Below, piece by piece: positions 13,501 through 25,500 of a stretch of DNA of 64,000 nucleotides. The first letter of the stretch is position 1. The number at the start of each line of letters is the position of its first letter. The DNA comes from Acorus gramineus. Taxonomy: Eukaryota; Streptophyta; Magnoliopsida; Acorales; Acoraceae. The DNA is taken from positions 1,329,788 to 1,393,787 of the forward strand of contig CM060850.1 in NCBI GenBank assembly GCA_030737835.1, in the 5' to 3' direction. The notes under the pieces were generated by a model. It ran no database searches. It had not been told where the DNA came from and saw only the letters and a program-made list of their open reading frames with translations. The position numbers were made by a program, and so were the translations under genes.

Positions 13501-16500
13501 TGACCAAAATACCCAAGGGGGGCAACGCCCCCCAACCCCCGGGCCTCCGGGAATAGGCTCAATAACAAGCCTATATAATGACTCCAATGCTCCCTAGTAT
13601 AAAAAAAAAAAAAAAAAACTTTGCAGAATATTCATAAAGAAATCTTTCATAAAAAAAAAAACAACATAAAGAAATCAGATGGTGATTTCTGCGAAAGGTG
13701 TATCAATAACATATCTGTAACTTCCTTAATACCATAAAACAATAGCTTCAAAATGCCGATTACAAACAGTCAAGTATAGAAGTCATATATTATCAAGGAA
13801 AGGCCCTTCCTTTCTAACTATTCAATTTTTGCACCCCTATTCATAAATTATGTTTAATCATTAACAACAAATGATGCTGATCAAAAGTAAAATCATATTA
13901 TGATACATAAAAAATAAATTGTTTCATTGGCAATAGAGGTAAATATGTTACAAGTAAAGCATCTCAGGTGAGAACAATGTAAGAATCATATGCAAAGCAC
14001 TTGATAAACCATCATGCCTGTACAATGAAAATACAAAAACAAAACACGATAACAGACGAAAAGTTTGCAGAATTTAAAACACATGAACAAATTGCTTTAG
14101 AGAAGACAAAGGACAAGAACATGCAAGAAAAACTATTTCAACAAACCTGAAACATCAAAAAAAGAAATATCCAAAGACGGTGAAAACTATGATATAGATG
14201 CAGGAATGTTCGATGCTCCACAAATGATGTCTTTCCACGATGCATACTTCTACCAAATGAAAGCCCACCCTGTGAACAAAAGATCAAGAAAATGGTTTTG
14301 GCATCAAAAAAGAAAAAATAGAAGCATCCAGACAACCAGCTATAAAGGTAGCAGTGGAAATGTTAAGTTTCAATATCAAAGAAGGATGGAAGAATTTTGT
14401 GTTCTCAGCCAAAGAAGGCAGTAATTGTTGAAACTTGAAAGCAAGAATAACCCAAACCAAAAGTGTGGAGCATGATTTGTTGTGTACAAAAATTACTACA
14501 TTCAGAATTGCAAAACCTTTTCCCCCATAACTATGGAGTCCATTTTATGAATTGTTCGTAGTGAGAGAGAGAACAATAATATTGTATAACTATAATGAAA
14601 AGGCTATGGAGAGGCTGACAGTACAAGGTTAATTAACAAAGTAGCTCAAGTAGATGCCACCGTTGAACAGAAGGCAAGGAATAAAATGTGTGCCACTATT
14701 TCCACATCTGTTACTTCACCAACCTCATGTACCATCTATATATCTGTGTTACAGTGATTTTTTATCAACAACTACTAAATAAAGTCCTCCTTTTAGATCA
14801 TGCATAAAACTTTATATCACTCCATGGCATGCTTGGAAGAATTACTGAATTACCAAGAACACACTCAACACATCCGATCATGGGGATATTTTCCTGGAAT
14901 GTAGCATAAGAGTTGTTGATTAAAGATTTTAAAAAAATCTATATATGTGAGATTATCAATATAATACATGAATCTGGTTGGCTCGGACTCAGAGCAACGC
15001 ATGATCCAAGACCTGTTTCAGGTCCCCAAGGAGCAGTACAATGCATGACTATCAAAACTCTAACATCCCACCCAAAAAACTGGCGTGCATCGCGCATGCC
15101 AACCACTCATAAAACAATTAGACTTTTTAGTTTCTGATTCGAGTTCTCAAGCTTAGGTCATGTCGAGTTGCATAGATGACTTCAAAATACTCGAAAACCA
15201 ATTGTCATTGTCTAGCACTTGCCCCTTGAACACGTCTTAACTCGTTAAGATTTATCACATTAAATGCAGAACAAAATGTGAAACTGAAATAGAAGGGGCG
15301 CAGGAACTTGAGCTCATCAACGGAGCCAAACAGACGTTATAGCAGGTAAATGCACCATAAAAGCGAGGATACTATGATGTCCATTTTTCGGACACTCCAT
15401 ATGGAATGCAAAAAAGGTGATTCATAAAAATTAAAAAAAAAATGAACCATGTTTAAATGAACAGAGTAATGTGTGTACAAGATCAGGTTGGGCCATGTTC
15501 ACAAAGGGCTCAATCTATACTCAATCCTATTACAGAAATGAAACTTCTACAAGATATATGTGGATTATATATCAGATAGTCCAATCGCATGAATATTATA
15601 GTTGCTGGAATTTTATAGTTTATTGGCTAATAGCACGGAAAATGTGTAACCAAGAAATAGCATGGCATGGTCATCTGGTTATTCAGGAAAGGAGAGCAAA
15701 GATGCACTGACTTTGTCTTTTTTTTTAGGCCTCAAGAAGAATGATGAACTAAGACGCCATGGCCAACCAAGCTCAAAACAGTGAAGTGACCTTCAAGAAA
15801 GAACAATCTGTCAATAAATGAATAATACAACAAAATGAAAAAAAATATTTTTTTTGAAAGAAAGGCAGATCTTCTACCATGATTTTATTTAAAATACATT
15901 GTACAAGGTCAGTGCAAAGAGGGTACAGACAAAAAAAACCACGACCATTATAATTAAACAAAATTATCTTACCAGAAATATTCATTAAAATCATCATAAT
16001 TTCTCCAAGCAGAATGTGGAGCCCGACCATTGTCATTGTTTGCTGCTTCCTGCATAGATCAGAAGATAAATATACAGGTTTTGTGACTGACAAAACATTT
16101 TTGCAAACTCATTAAATATCAGTCCAATCATCTACAATCCTGAGAGGAAAAAAAATCACAGACCATAGATCATGATACAGGTTGACTATTAACTCACCTA
16201 ACATCATCCATTCAGAACTGAAAGGCAATTGACAAAAAAATAATGACGAAAGCATTAAAACATAGCATATTTATATACGTATTTGGGAATTGGGACGCCA
16301 ATATGTTAACATTTCATTGGGACATAAACATCTTAACATACATAACACACACATTCCAATAACCCATGTTGATGTAATTCTTCAGGTTCAGATCAATTCG
16401 ACAAAGTTCTAAACCTATATGATCAAGAAACTCCACAAGATGACGAGGACTAGACATCATGAAAAATGAAACTTGCCAGAAGAAAACATTAAAGAATGAA

Positions 16501-19500
16501 GCCATAAAAAAATCAATTCATAATTTGTGAGGGATTTTGAGATCTACTCTAGTAAGACTTTAAACTAAACAAACCTCAAACCAACAATCAATTAAGATAG
16601 CAAACATGAGCGCATTAATAGACAGACCCAGAAAATAAGTTCATTTTATGTATTCTCAGAGTCCAGACTAGTAACTAAAGTAGACAAAGATATAAAAATC
16701 CACCTACAATAATTCAGAAAATCCTTATTTTTTTCAAAGCTTTTGTTTGTTCCATCTGAGAGAACCAACAAAATTCAGATGTCTAAAGACTATTTCAATA
16801 GAAATATAGGATCACTGCTAATACTAGTGGAGATACTATAGCAGAAATTTTCCCCATCTCATGTCAATTGGCAAAATCGCACATTACAATCAACTTGAAT
16901 TTAGCAGGCAAGATACATTTATGCAGGAATGACTGGATCACTGCTCATACTAGTGGAGATACTATAGCAGAAATTTTCCCCATCTCATGTCAATTGGCAA
17001 AATCGCACGTTACAATCAACTTGAATTTAGCAGGCAAGATACATTTATGCAGGAATGACTGGGCTCCCATGCATGGGAACTCTCACTTCCTGACAGAAGG
17101 AAGGAAGCCCAATGGTACCAATGACCATAATGATCAAAATTCAGTGAAGAAATCAATGCGAACTCCGGATAGAAAAAATGAAAACAGAAAATACAAAGAA
17201 AAGAAACTGATATTTAAAAAAGATGTGTCTTAAGCACTTAAGCACTACGCCTCTTGAGTTTTATCTAACCACAGAATAAATCTAGAAGATCATATAATCA
17301 GTAGAATGAAATCATGTATCTGTATATTCATCTATTATAAAACCACGTAGTTTCACATTCTGTTTTACCATATTCCATCTCATCTGAGAATAAGCACTTC
17401 GCATAATCTGATTTTATATCGACCACAAAGCCAAAGAATCCTCTATTGGGACAAGGTATAAGACATTAAGACCTATTAGCATGCTCTACAATCTGATTCC
17501 CTTCCTTATAGATCTACAGCAGGAACATAGGAGTACTTTAGAACCTCAATAATTAAATAAAAGGAATTGAAGTGTTCCTCATTCACCGAACATTGGGTCA
17601 AGATGTGCAATAGAGGTGCTGTAAATAAATTGTGAGGTGTATGCCTGTCGCTGCATACACAAAGCATTCAGTGAAAGCCTCATGGTTAAATGGAACAAAA
17701 GGAATTGAACCTCAATCATAAAAAAAAAAAAAAGGAATTGAAGTGTCCCTGATTCACCGAACACTGGGTAAAGATGCATAATAGAGGTGCTGTAAATAAA
17801 TTGTGAGGTGTATGCCTGTCTCGACGTACACAAAGCCTTCAGTGAAAACCTCATGGTGAAATGGAACAAAACCATTCTTAGACCAAGCCATCTTGGACTA
17901 TGGATACAATCTCATTTCGAGATCAAGATCGAGAGAGAGAGAGAGAGAGATTATTCAGCTATTGTTGTCCCAAACATAAACTCTCAAAATACCAACTTCC
18001 AGGCTATCATCAAAATTACAAGATTGAGGCTAATAAAATCATTTAGTTGCATACTCTGAAGAAAAGATAAGATATATATTCAAACTGAAAAAATAATAAA
18101 ATTTTACTGCACAGAAAGTAGACATCAACACTTACTGCTGCAACAATTTCATACAGAGGTAAAATAATTTGATTAATAAATGAAGCACCCTCTGGAACAA
18201 TGCAGCTATTGGCTCGCTGTGCAACCTGCTGACGAAGTATCTCCTCCATTTCTCTTGCCATCTGTACCAAATAGACTTTGTTCAGCAGGGAAATGTAATG
18301 AAGTTCTTCATAACTAATTCTAATCATGTGTACAAATCTTTCCGTTTTCCACTTCGACCAGAAAGATAATGATGGAAGGTGGGGGGTATTCAAGAAGAGG
18401 ACGGTTGATTTGGAGAACACTTGGCTGTGAATCTTGTCCATACTTGTGAATTAGGGCAAGTTTACTTTGAGGGTGGAATCGGAAAACATTGTTGAATGGA
18501 GGGGGTGGATTTTATATTGGGTTTGCAAAGGGCCTTTTTAGCCTTAATTTAGTTTCTTAAATTACCGGTTTTTTCCCTGTTTTGTCTTTTTTTTCTTTCG
18601 GGGATCCCACATCTCCGATTTATTCGAGGGCTTATCTTGTTTTTCAACTTCCAATGGTATTCATCAATCATCATAAAAACCTCTGACAAATTCACCAAAA
18701 AGGGCCAACAAGAAAAGAAAAAAAGCAAGTGAAAACTTTTGAAGCACAAGAAGTTATCTAGCTCCAGAAACAGGGAAAAAAGAGATCAAATCACTCAATT
18801 AAAACGAAAAAGTGATACTCTATGATGGAGAACTGTTCTCATCTCTCAAAATAGATTTGGACCACATAAATATATTATGTAAAAAAAACATCAGCCACAA
18901 ATATTTGCAGATAAACTAATATTTGTTGATATATCAAAACTCTTGTTGTATGGAGGAGTACTCTCATGTACAGACCCTATTCCTTTGTTGGGACTGAAGA
19001 ACATGATATAATTGGCAATGGCAAATAAAGAACCTCACAACTTAATAATTTGTACAACTACGCCAATACTAAAACGAGTCAAGAAACCAAGTGCTTCACA
19101 CACCAAAAAAAAACTTTCAAAGAACATCACCACAGAAAATCTTTTAAAAAAATACAAAAGAATTTTACATATGCAACAGAAAAGTTAACTATCCCAGTGC
19201 ATTACTTACATGATGAAATATGTAACATAAGCACTCCGGAAGAAATCTAATATTGGCAGCTTCTCCCCAGATAAGGAAGTATAGAGACACCCACAATAAC
19301 TTCTTTTCCTTGTTCACTGCCTCCAAGCTATATATGTAAAAATAAGATATTGAAAATCAGGCTTCCCAACAAAGGCGTGCAGATAAAAAAATAAAAGAAG
19401 TAAACATAGAAAAGGCCAAAACAAAGAAAAGAAAGTACTTGTTCCAAACTGGCGGAATACCCAAGTAGGTACACCACTTGATGTAGTTATCAAGGGACTT

Positions 19501-22500
19501 CATGAAAACTTTCAGCACTGCAGCCTCATCCATTTTCTGCAATCGAAGCAAGAAGGGCCACTTCATTTATTTCATTCAGGAAGGATGATAAACAGCAAAG
19601 ATCAAAACAGAATTCAACTAATTACGCCTGGTTACATAAACACACTCTTTAGTGGGGTGTTGTGTTAATATAAGAGATCACATACACTCAGCTGTCGAAA
19701 AATTTAACGCTATTAAAATAACCATAATAGCAATTGGAAATAAGAGATGCAAAGATTTCAAGGAAAAAAACAGATGGATGGTGAACAATCATGTATGTGA
19801 CTGCAAGGGAGATATGGAAAGATGCGGCTGAATCAAAAGACAGCCAATTTTCAAAATTGATTCTCAGCACAAGATGAGAGCAAAAATCAGGAGGGAAGAC
19901 AAAAATCTAGTATTCATGCCAACAAGGGAAAAACGAGAAAATTACAGGATCAACTTCATTAGAAACGCCGAGCCGAGATTGTTCATTAGCAAGGAGATGA
20001 ACTATATGTTCACGCTGGTTACCAACATTGTCTTTCTGCACAAGTAATACATCATGAAGTCAGCAATCAAATTATCAATTCTAAAAAACTCACCAAAGTA
20101 AATTAAATAATTGAAATGCCGAAACTACATAGAGATATGTACTGGTCCATCAATCTCTCAGAGCAATAAATCATAGAATAAATGGAATCTTTGCCTCTAT
20201 ATACAAACTTTTCTGACACAGCTCTGATGGCAATAATAACTCAATTACAACAAACAACAAAATTAGGCACAAATTATGTTACAAAAGACACAAGCCTATT
20301 AACATGGAATACAGTCAAACACAATGTGAACTCAACTCCAGAGAACCTTCAGCAATTATTACAGTACTATGCAGCAAAGTCAAGTTAATCTCAATCAGTT
20401 AGCTAGAGCTGATAATCTCAGCAACTTTGTCGCAGCACACCAGCAGCTGCAATGTTTGCAACAAATGAACACTGTCAAACCCCATGCCTCCACAGAATGA
20501 ACAACAATCAATAGAACTTTCGTGAACACACCATAATTCATCATTTATTACAGACACACAAATTAAAGCTCACACATTTTTCTCACAGCACACACAAACC
20601 ATGCACTCAGTATGTTCCAGTGATAGCCTATGCTCCAGTGGCTTATTGGTCTGAACTTGGCATTCTTTTTTCAATCAAATCAACTATAAAACCCTTGGAA
20701 GAGAGGAAGAACAAATCATCATATCTGCCGCAAGTGTTCAACTACCAATGATGAGTTGTATATAAGGATGTCAATAAGACCCCAAAAAGCCTGCCCATTT
20801 TAACTGGCTCGAATACCCAACTTTGGGCCCAACAGAAACATTTTAAATGTTAAATAAATTGGATCAAATAAAACAATTCCTTTCAACAAAACTACATTAA
20901 TGAAAGAAAAAAAAAAGGCTCTTCAATTTCGAGAGGTATAGGACCTCTCTCACATTGATCTTCCACCAGACCCAATCTCCAGTCCCTCCCATGCCAGCAA
21001 CCTATTCCTCCAGCACAAGCAACAAATCCTCTGCTTCTCACTCAAGCGGGGTAATATAATTCCTTCTAAGATCCTCTGTATAGCCAATATCTCATCCCTC
21101 CAGATCAGACACCTCCGCCATTGCCAACAAGTCAGCTCCTGGCATCCCAGAAATTGAAATCTAAAGCAGACTCTGCCTTTGGCATATATACAAATATGGA
21201 CATAGATAAATGACAAGCTGACTTAAGCCCAGAGATAACAGTCATAGAATGCCTGAGCATGGACTATGGACACATTATTGGGGCCTGTCTGGGTTAATAT
21301 AGTGTCTTGTGACATATTAGAAACACCTATTGCATATCATGACACAAAAACGATGGTTCCCTTATAACAAATGAGTTGCACTCCTTTCCTGGTCACGCAG
21401 AGCACAGGCTTGTTATCCCCGTTTGTATTGTTCATCTCTAGAAGAACCATACTAACTACTTGCAGTTACATTATTTTTGGAGGTTGTTAAAAAGGAGGCT
21501 TGGTACTTTTATTCTTTTCTTATTATTACGGTGTTTTACTACTCCATTGTACTATTTATAGAGCACTACCCTCCCTAATAACATTGAAATCTTTAAGCAA
21601 ATCAATCAAAGGTAAACCTTATGTTGTCTAGTTAGAAATTAGAATGGCAATGGATAGACGAGCATCATTAACATGGGATACACATACATACTAGGGATGT
21701 TCAGTATGCCACTTTAATATATATGAGTAAAACAACCTCCCGCACCCCCTTCTCATCTTAAAGAGTATTGATTACCGGGCTGTGTTTCTCTTTACACCTA
21801 AATTATATACGACAGACCAGCAATTGACTGATTCTCTCGGATAGGAACTTGCAACATGATGATATATTGACGTCATAAAGCCAGCCTAGGGACAGACTCA
21901 TCGCAAAAAAAAAAAAAAAAAAAAAATTTGAAAATAGATAAGAACTTTTATTGATTAAAAGGCCCCCGAACAAAGGGAGACAAGGGATCTCCAAAAACAA
22001 AAAAAGAGCAAATTATAATTCGAAAAGGAAGAAAATCCTATTTGAACTAAATACAAATAATTAACTCCTCGCAAACCACGATAAACCCATAATAGATGAA
22101 GGATTTTCAACTTGAAGAATCATTTTCACCCAATCTCGAAGCTAAGTACGAAATATTAGCCCAAGTATTCGCCAAATATGCTCTTTTATTCTGAAAAATT
22201 CCCTCGTTTCTTGTCAACCAAATACTCCAACAAAATGCTTGAGCAATGAGCCATTGGAATTTAGCTTGACTACTACGATCATCTCTCTTTCTTCTCTTTC
22301 AGAAAAAATTCCACATCCTCAATGTCATCAAAGCAACAAGGAGAATCAATCGCATTACCTACCACAGACTATTAAACCAAAAAATTTATGCATCATCAAT
22401 TAATTAGCATAACAATGAAACATCATTACTTGAAAGGGTGTAATGATTGTTTGGCAAGCTATCACAAGCCAATCAATTATACGACATAAATTCCATTAAA

Positions 22501-25500
22501 ACCTAGAACAGTGGCCCAACCAAGATTAAAGCTAGACTAATTCCTCTTTCCAAATAAAGCATATTCGGGAATGTTTTCATGCTAAAGACTCGATATTTAC
22601 AATTCATGTGATGATTTACTCAACAAATTTAAGAATAATTATTCAAATTCAATAAATGTTGGTTGACCACATTTTTTCATGTCTTGTTTCTTTAATTTTT
22701 GGCTTAAATTATAAATACTTTGTAAAATGCCTTTCTATAGATAGCTCAGCATCAAGTTTACAACATCTTTCTTGAATATATAAAATTAACATCCACCAGC
22801 ATTAACTTGGTTGTGCTAAATGACAAACCTGGAATCCAAAAACATATTGCAAAAAGTCGAGGATATCAGCACTCCTTGTAGCAGGAATGGGAAATTCACC
22901 AGGTAGCTTTGGTAAGCCTCTGAAGTACTTTAAAGCTGATACAGCCGCTCTCACCTGGGAACAAGTTATCCAATCAATAAGGTATTAACAAAGAATTAGT
23001 ATAATCTATGGTGCATACCTCTGGAAAAGATGCAATCACATTTGTAGTAGATGGTGCATCCAATGGTATGATATTATAAGCTATTACATCTTCACACATT
23101 GCAGCATCAGACCCAGTCACGCGTTTCCACTGAAATATTGGGACATGAATCAGTAAAAACATTATTAGAAAAGCCCATCACATCTTGTGATGATGATGCA
23201 CTATGAAATGCATAAAAGAAAAGTTCAGAAATGAGCTTTTTAGTTTAATTATGAAAACAAATACGAGGAAAGGAGCTGCGCCAAATAATATGAAACATGT
23301 AATAATCAGCAACCACAAAATAATAGATCAGAAACAATTCAGAAGTGCTAATTATATACCTCTTCAGACATCAACATTTGTGCATCTTCAGGAGACACCT
23401 CCTTGGTGAGTTCTTCAACAACTGTCCCCAAAACTTTCAGAGTAGCTAGTATTCTTTTCCTTTTCACAGTCTTTCGTTCCAGCCTGTTTTTTGGTGGTTG
23501 TCAATTATAGAACCATTTGATGGACATGATGGCAAATGAATGTTTTCTCCGGTGAATGTTACTTTGGATTAAAAAATATACTAAATCAAGCAATTTCATC
23601 TACTGCATAAAATAACAATGCAGAAAGTAAAAAGAGTAATACATGAATTAAGTGTCTAATTAAAAAAATCTATACAGAATAATCCATATCATCCAATATG
23701 GACGATGAGGATACCAGTAGAGTTAAAAAACATACAGAAGTGTTGAAATTTTAGATAGTCTTACAAACACTCTAAATAGTTTTCTAATTGATGGAAGATG
23801 GGGAACAAAGACATTGATTAGTTTTCTAAATGATGGAATATGGAGAACAAAGGCATTGAGTTAGACCTTAAAGGTCTAAAAAAAAATCAAATCCTTCAAC
23901 ATCGCAACTTGCAAAAATTAATTTTCTGAGTTTGTTGGGGGCAACATTGTAATCGAGGAATAAGGTTTTGTTGTGAGGATCACATGAGTGTAGTAGATAG
24001 CTCTTTTGCTAACTCGTTTGTGATATTTTTTTTTTTCCTTCTGTTTTTAGCTTTATGACTTTGTACTGCGATATTTAATAAAATTGTGTTCTATCATCTT
24101 CTTTCTTCAAAAAACAATTGAGGAAACATGCAAAAAAAACAACTCAATCATATATTTTAAGCATATTTTTCAATTTTCGGCTTTACTCGAGATTTTTCAG
24201 TTTTTATGGGAAATTAAAAAACTTGATCCGAATCCCCTAATTTGAGTGCAATATGAACAATACTGAGAAGCATATATAAGGCAATTGACTCAGATATGTA
24301 ATATAAATAGATGATCTCGGTAAGAAAAAGGCGCCAAATAGACAAACATAAACATAGCATATCTTTGCATTTTCTTCAATAACAAACATAGCAGATCTTT
24401 TGCAAGTACAAAGTCAAGTTCCATCACTAAATCAGTTATAGTTCACTGAAAATACGGAGTACAGATTCCAACAGCTGACCTGTGTTGTAGGAAAAACATC
24501 ATATGCAAGATTACATCAGGTAAGATTGAATAATCATATGAATGGTTATCAAAAAATAAAAAATAAAAGGTGATTCGTGGGTGCAGCCAACATGCAAACT
24601 ATTTCTTCAAATATCAGTGCCCATATTTATCGAAAACCTAAGCCTATATCAAAGTTATTTGGTGTTGATATCGGCATTATGTAAGTATTAAAATATGAAT
24701 ATCACAGAAGCTAAAGAATCATAACACCAAAACTGCTGTGGGTAACAGATTGATTTCAGGATCTTAGCTCTGTGGTGAGTGAGATGGTGCAGAAGAAGTC
24801 GGAATGGGCAAACACCTGTTTCATGACACAAAATAGGGAAATAGCTTTGAAGTGGGAGGAGTAAGATTCAGTAATCGGAAGCATTAATGGGAAATGGAGG
24901 GGAAAGAAGGTTACAAGATTCTCACAATTAAGTGAATAAAATATAGATAATCATATCGGTATTAAGAACATCTTTAAGAAGGATATGAAATTTTGATCGT
25001 ATTCATCATTTTTCTCATTACTTTAAGAACATCTTGGCCCTTGTTCTGGTATTTTTTGTTCCTAACAGAACTATTTCCATATTCATAAGCAAAGAAGAAT
25101 GATTTTACATGGTCAAAATTGGAATTATAATTGCAACCCTCTGGTGTGCTGAAGTTAAAGATCATGAAATTCGCTGATCACTCCTAGTAATTTAGGTTGG
25201 CACTTTATAAAGGATAGAGCTTCTACCTCGTTGTGAACTATGGGAAAGCTATGTTTCAGATGCAGCTTGATAGTTTTAAGTGAAATAGCCACCCTGGGTC
25301 CCTCAATTGCTTCTATAGTTCTATGCATGGAAATTTTTCACATAATTATGTCTCCACTTCCATCTTTTGATGCCTCCAGACATCCCGAATGTTCAGATAC
25401 TTTACATCCTATGAAACCATAAAGGTCAAAATTCAGGTCTGAGTGACCAAACAGGCAAACACTACAACAATACATATTTATCAAGGATATATGTGGCCCA

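Larger units (their letters stand above)
9636..13586 (-). mobile_element. Degenerate Ty1-copia LTR retrotransposon in intron 13
   Basis: Flanked by direct LTRs (9,636-9,863 and 13,420-13,586). The internal part on the minus strand runs gag, zinc knuckle, protease, integrase, reverse transcriptase, RNase H, the copia order. The primer-binding region beside the right LTR contains ATCAGAGC, matching part of the usual initiator-Met tRNA site. The polypurine tract GAGGGGGAGTAT lies directly before the left (3') LTR. Multiple frameshifts and an integrase/RT deletion make it non-autonomous. The internal region of about 3.56 kb is shorter than the usual 4 kb or more. It has the same orientation as the host gene. 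A clean 5-bp target duplication is not evident. Confidence 0.95.

Noticed and set aside
16868..17233. 121-codon plus-strand frame spanning the 126-bp duplication
   Set aside because: The repeat length is a multiple of three, so the frame stays open through both copies; it lies in an intron and resembles nothing.
20950..21216. 88-codon minus-strand frame with WRRCLIWRDEIL
   Set aside because: Considered as a LINE fragment, but no diagnostic motif or trailer was found; left unannotated.
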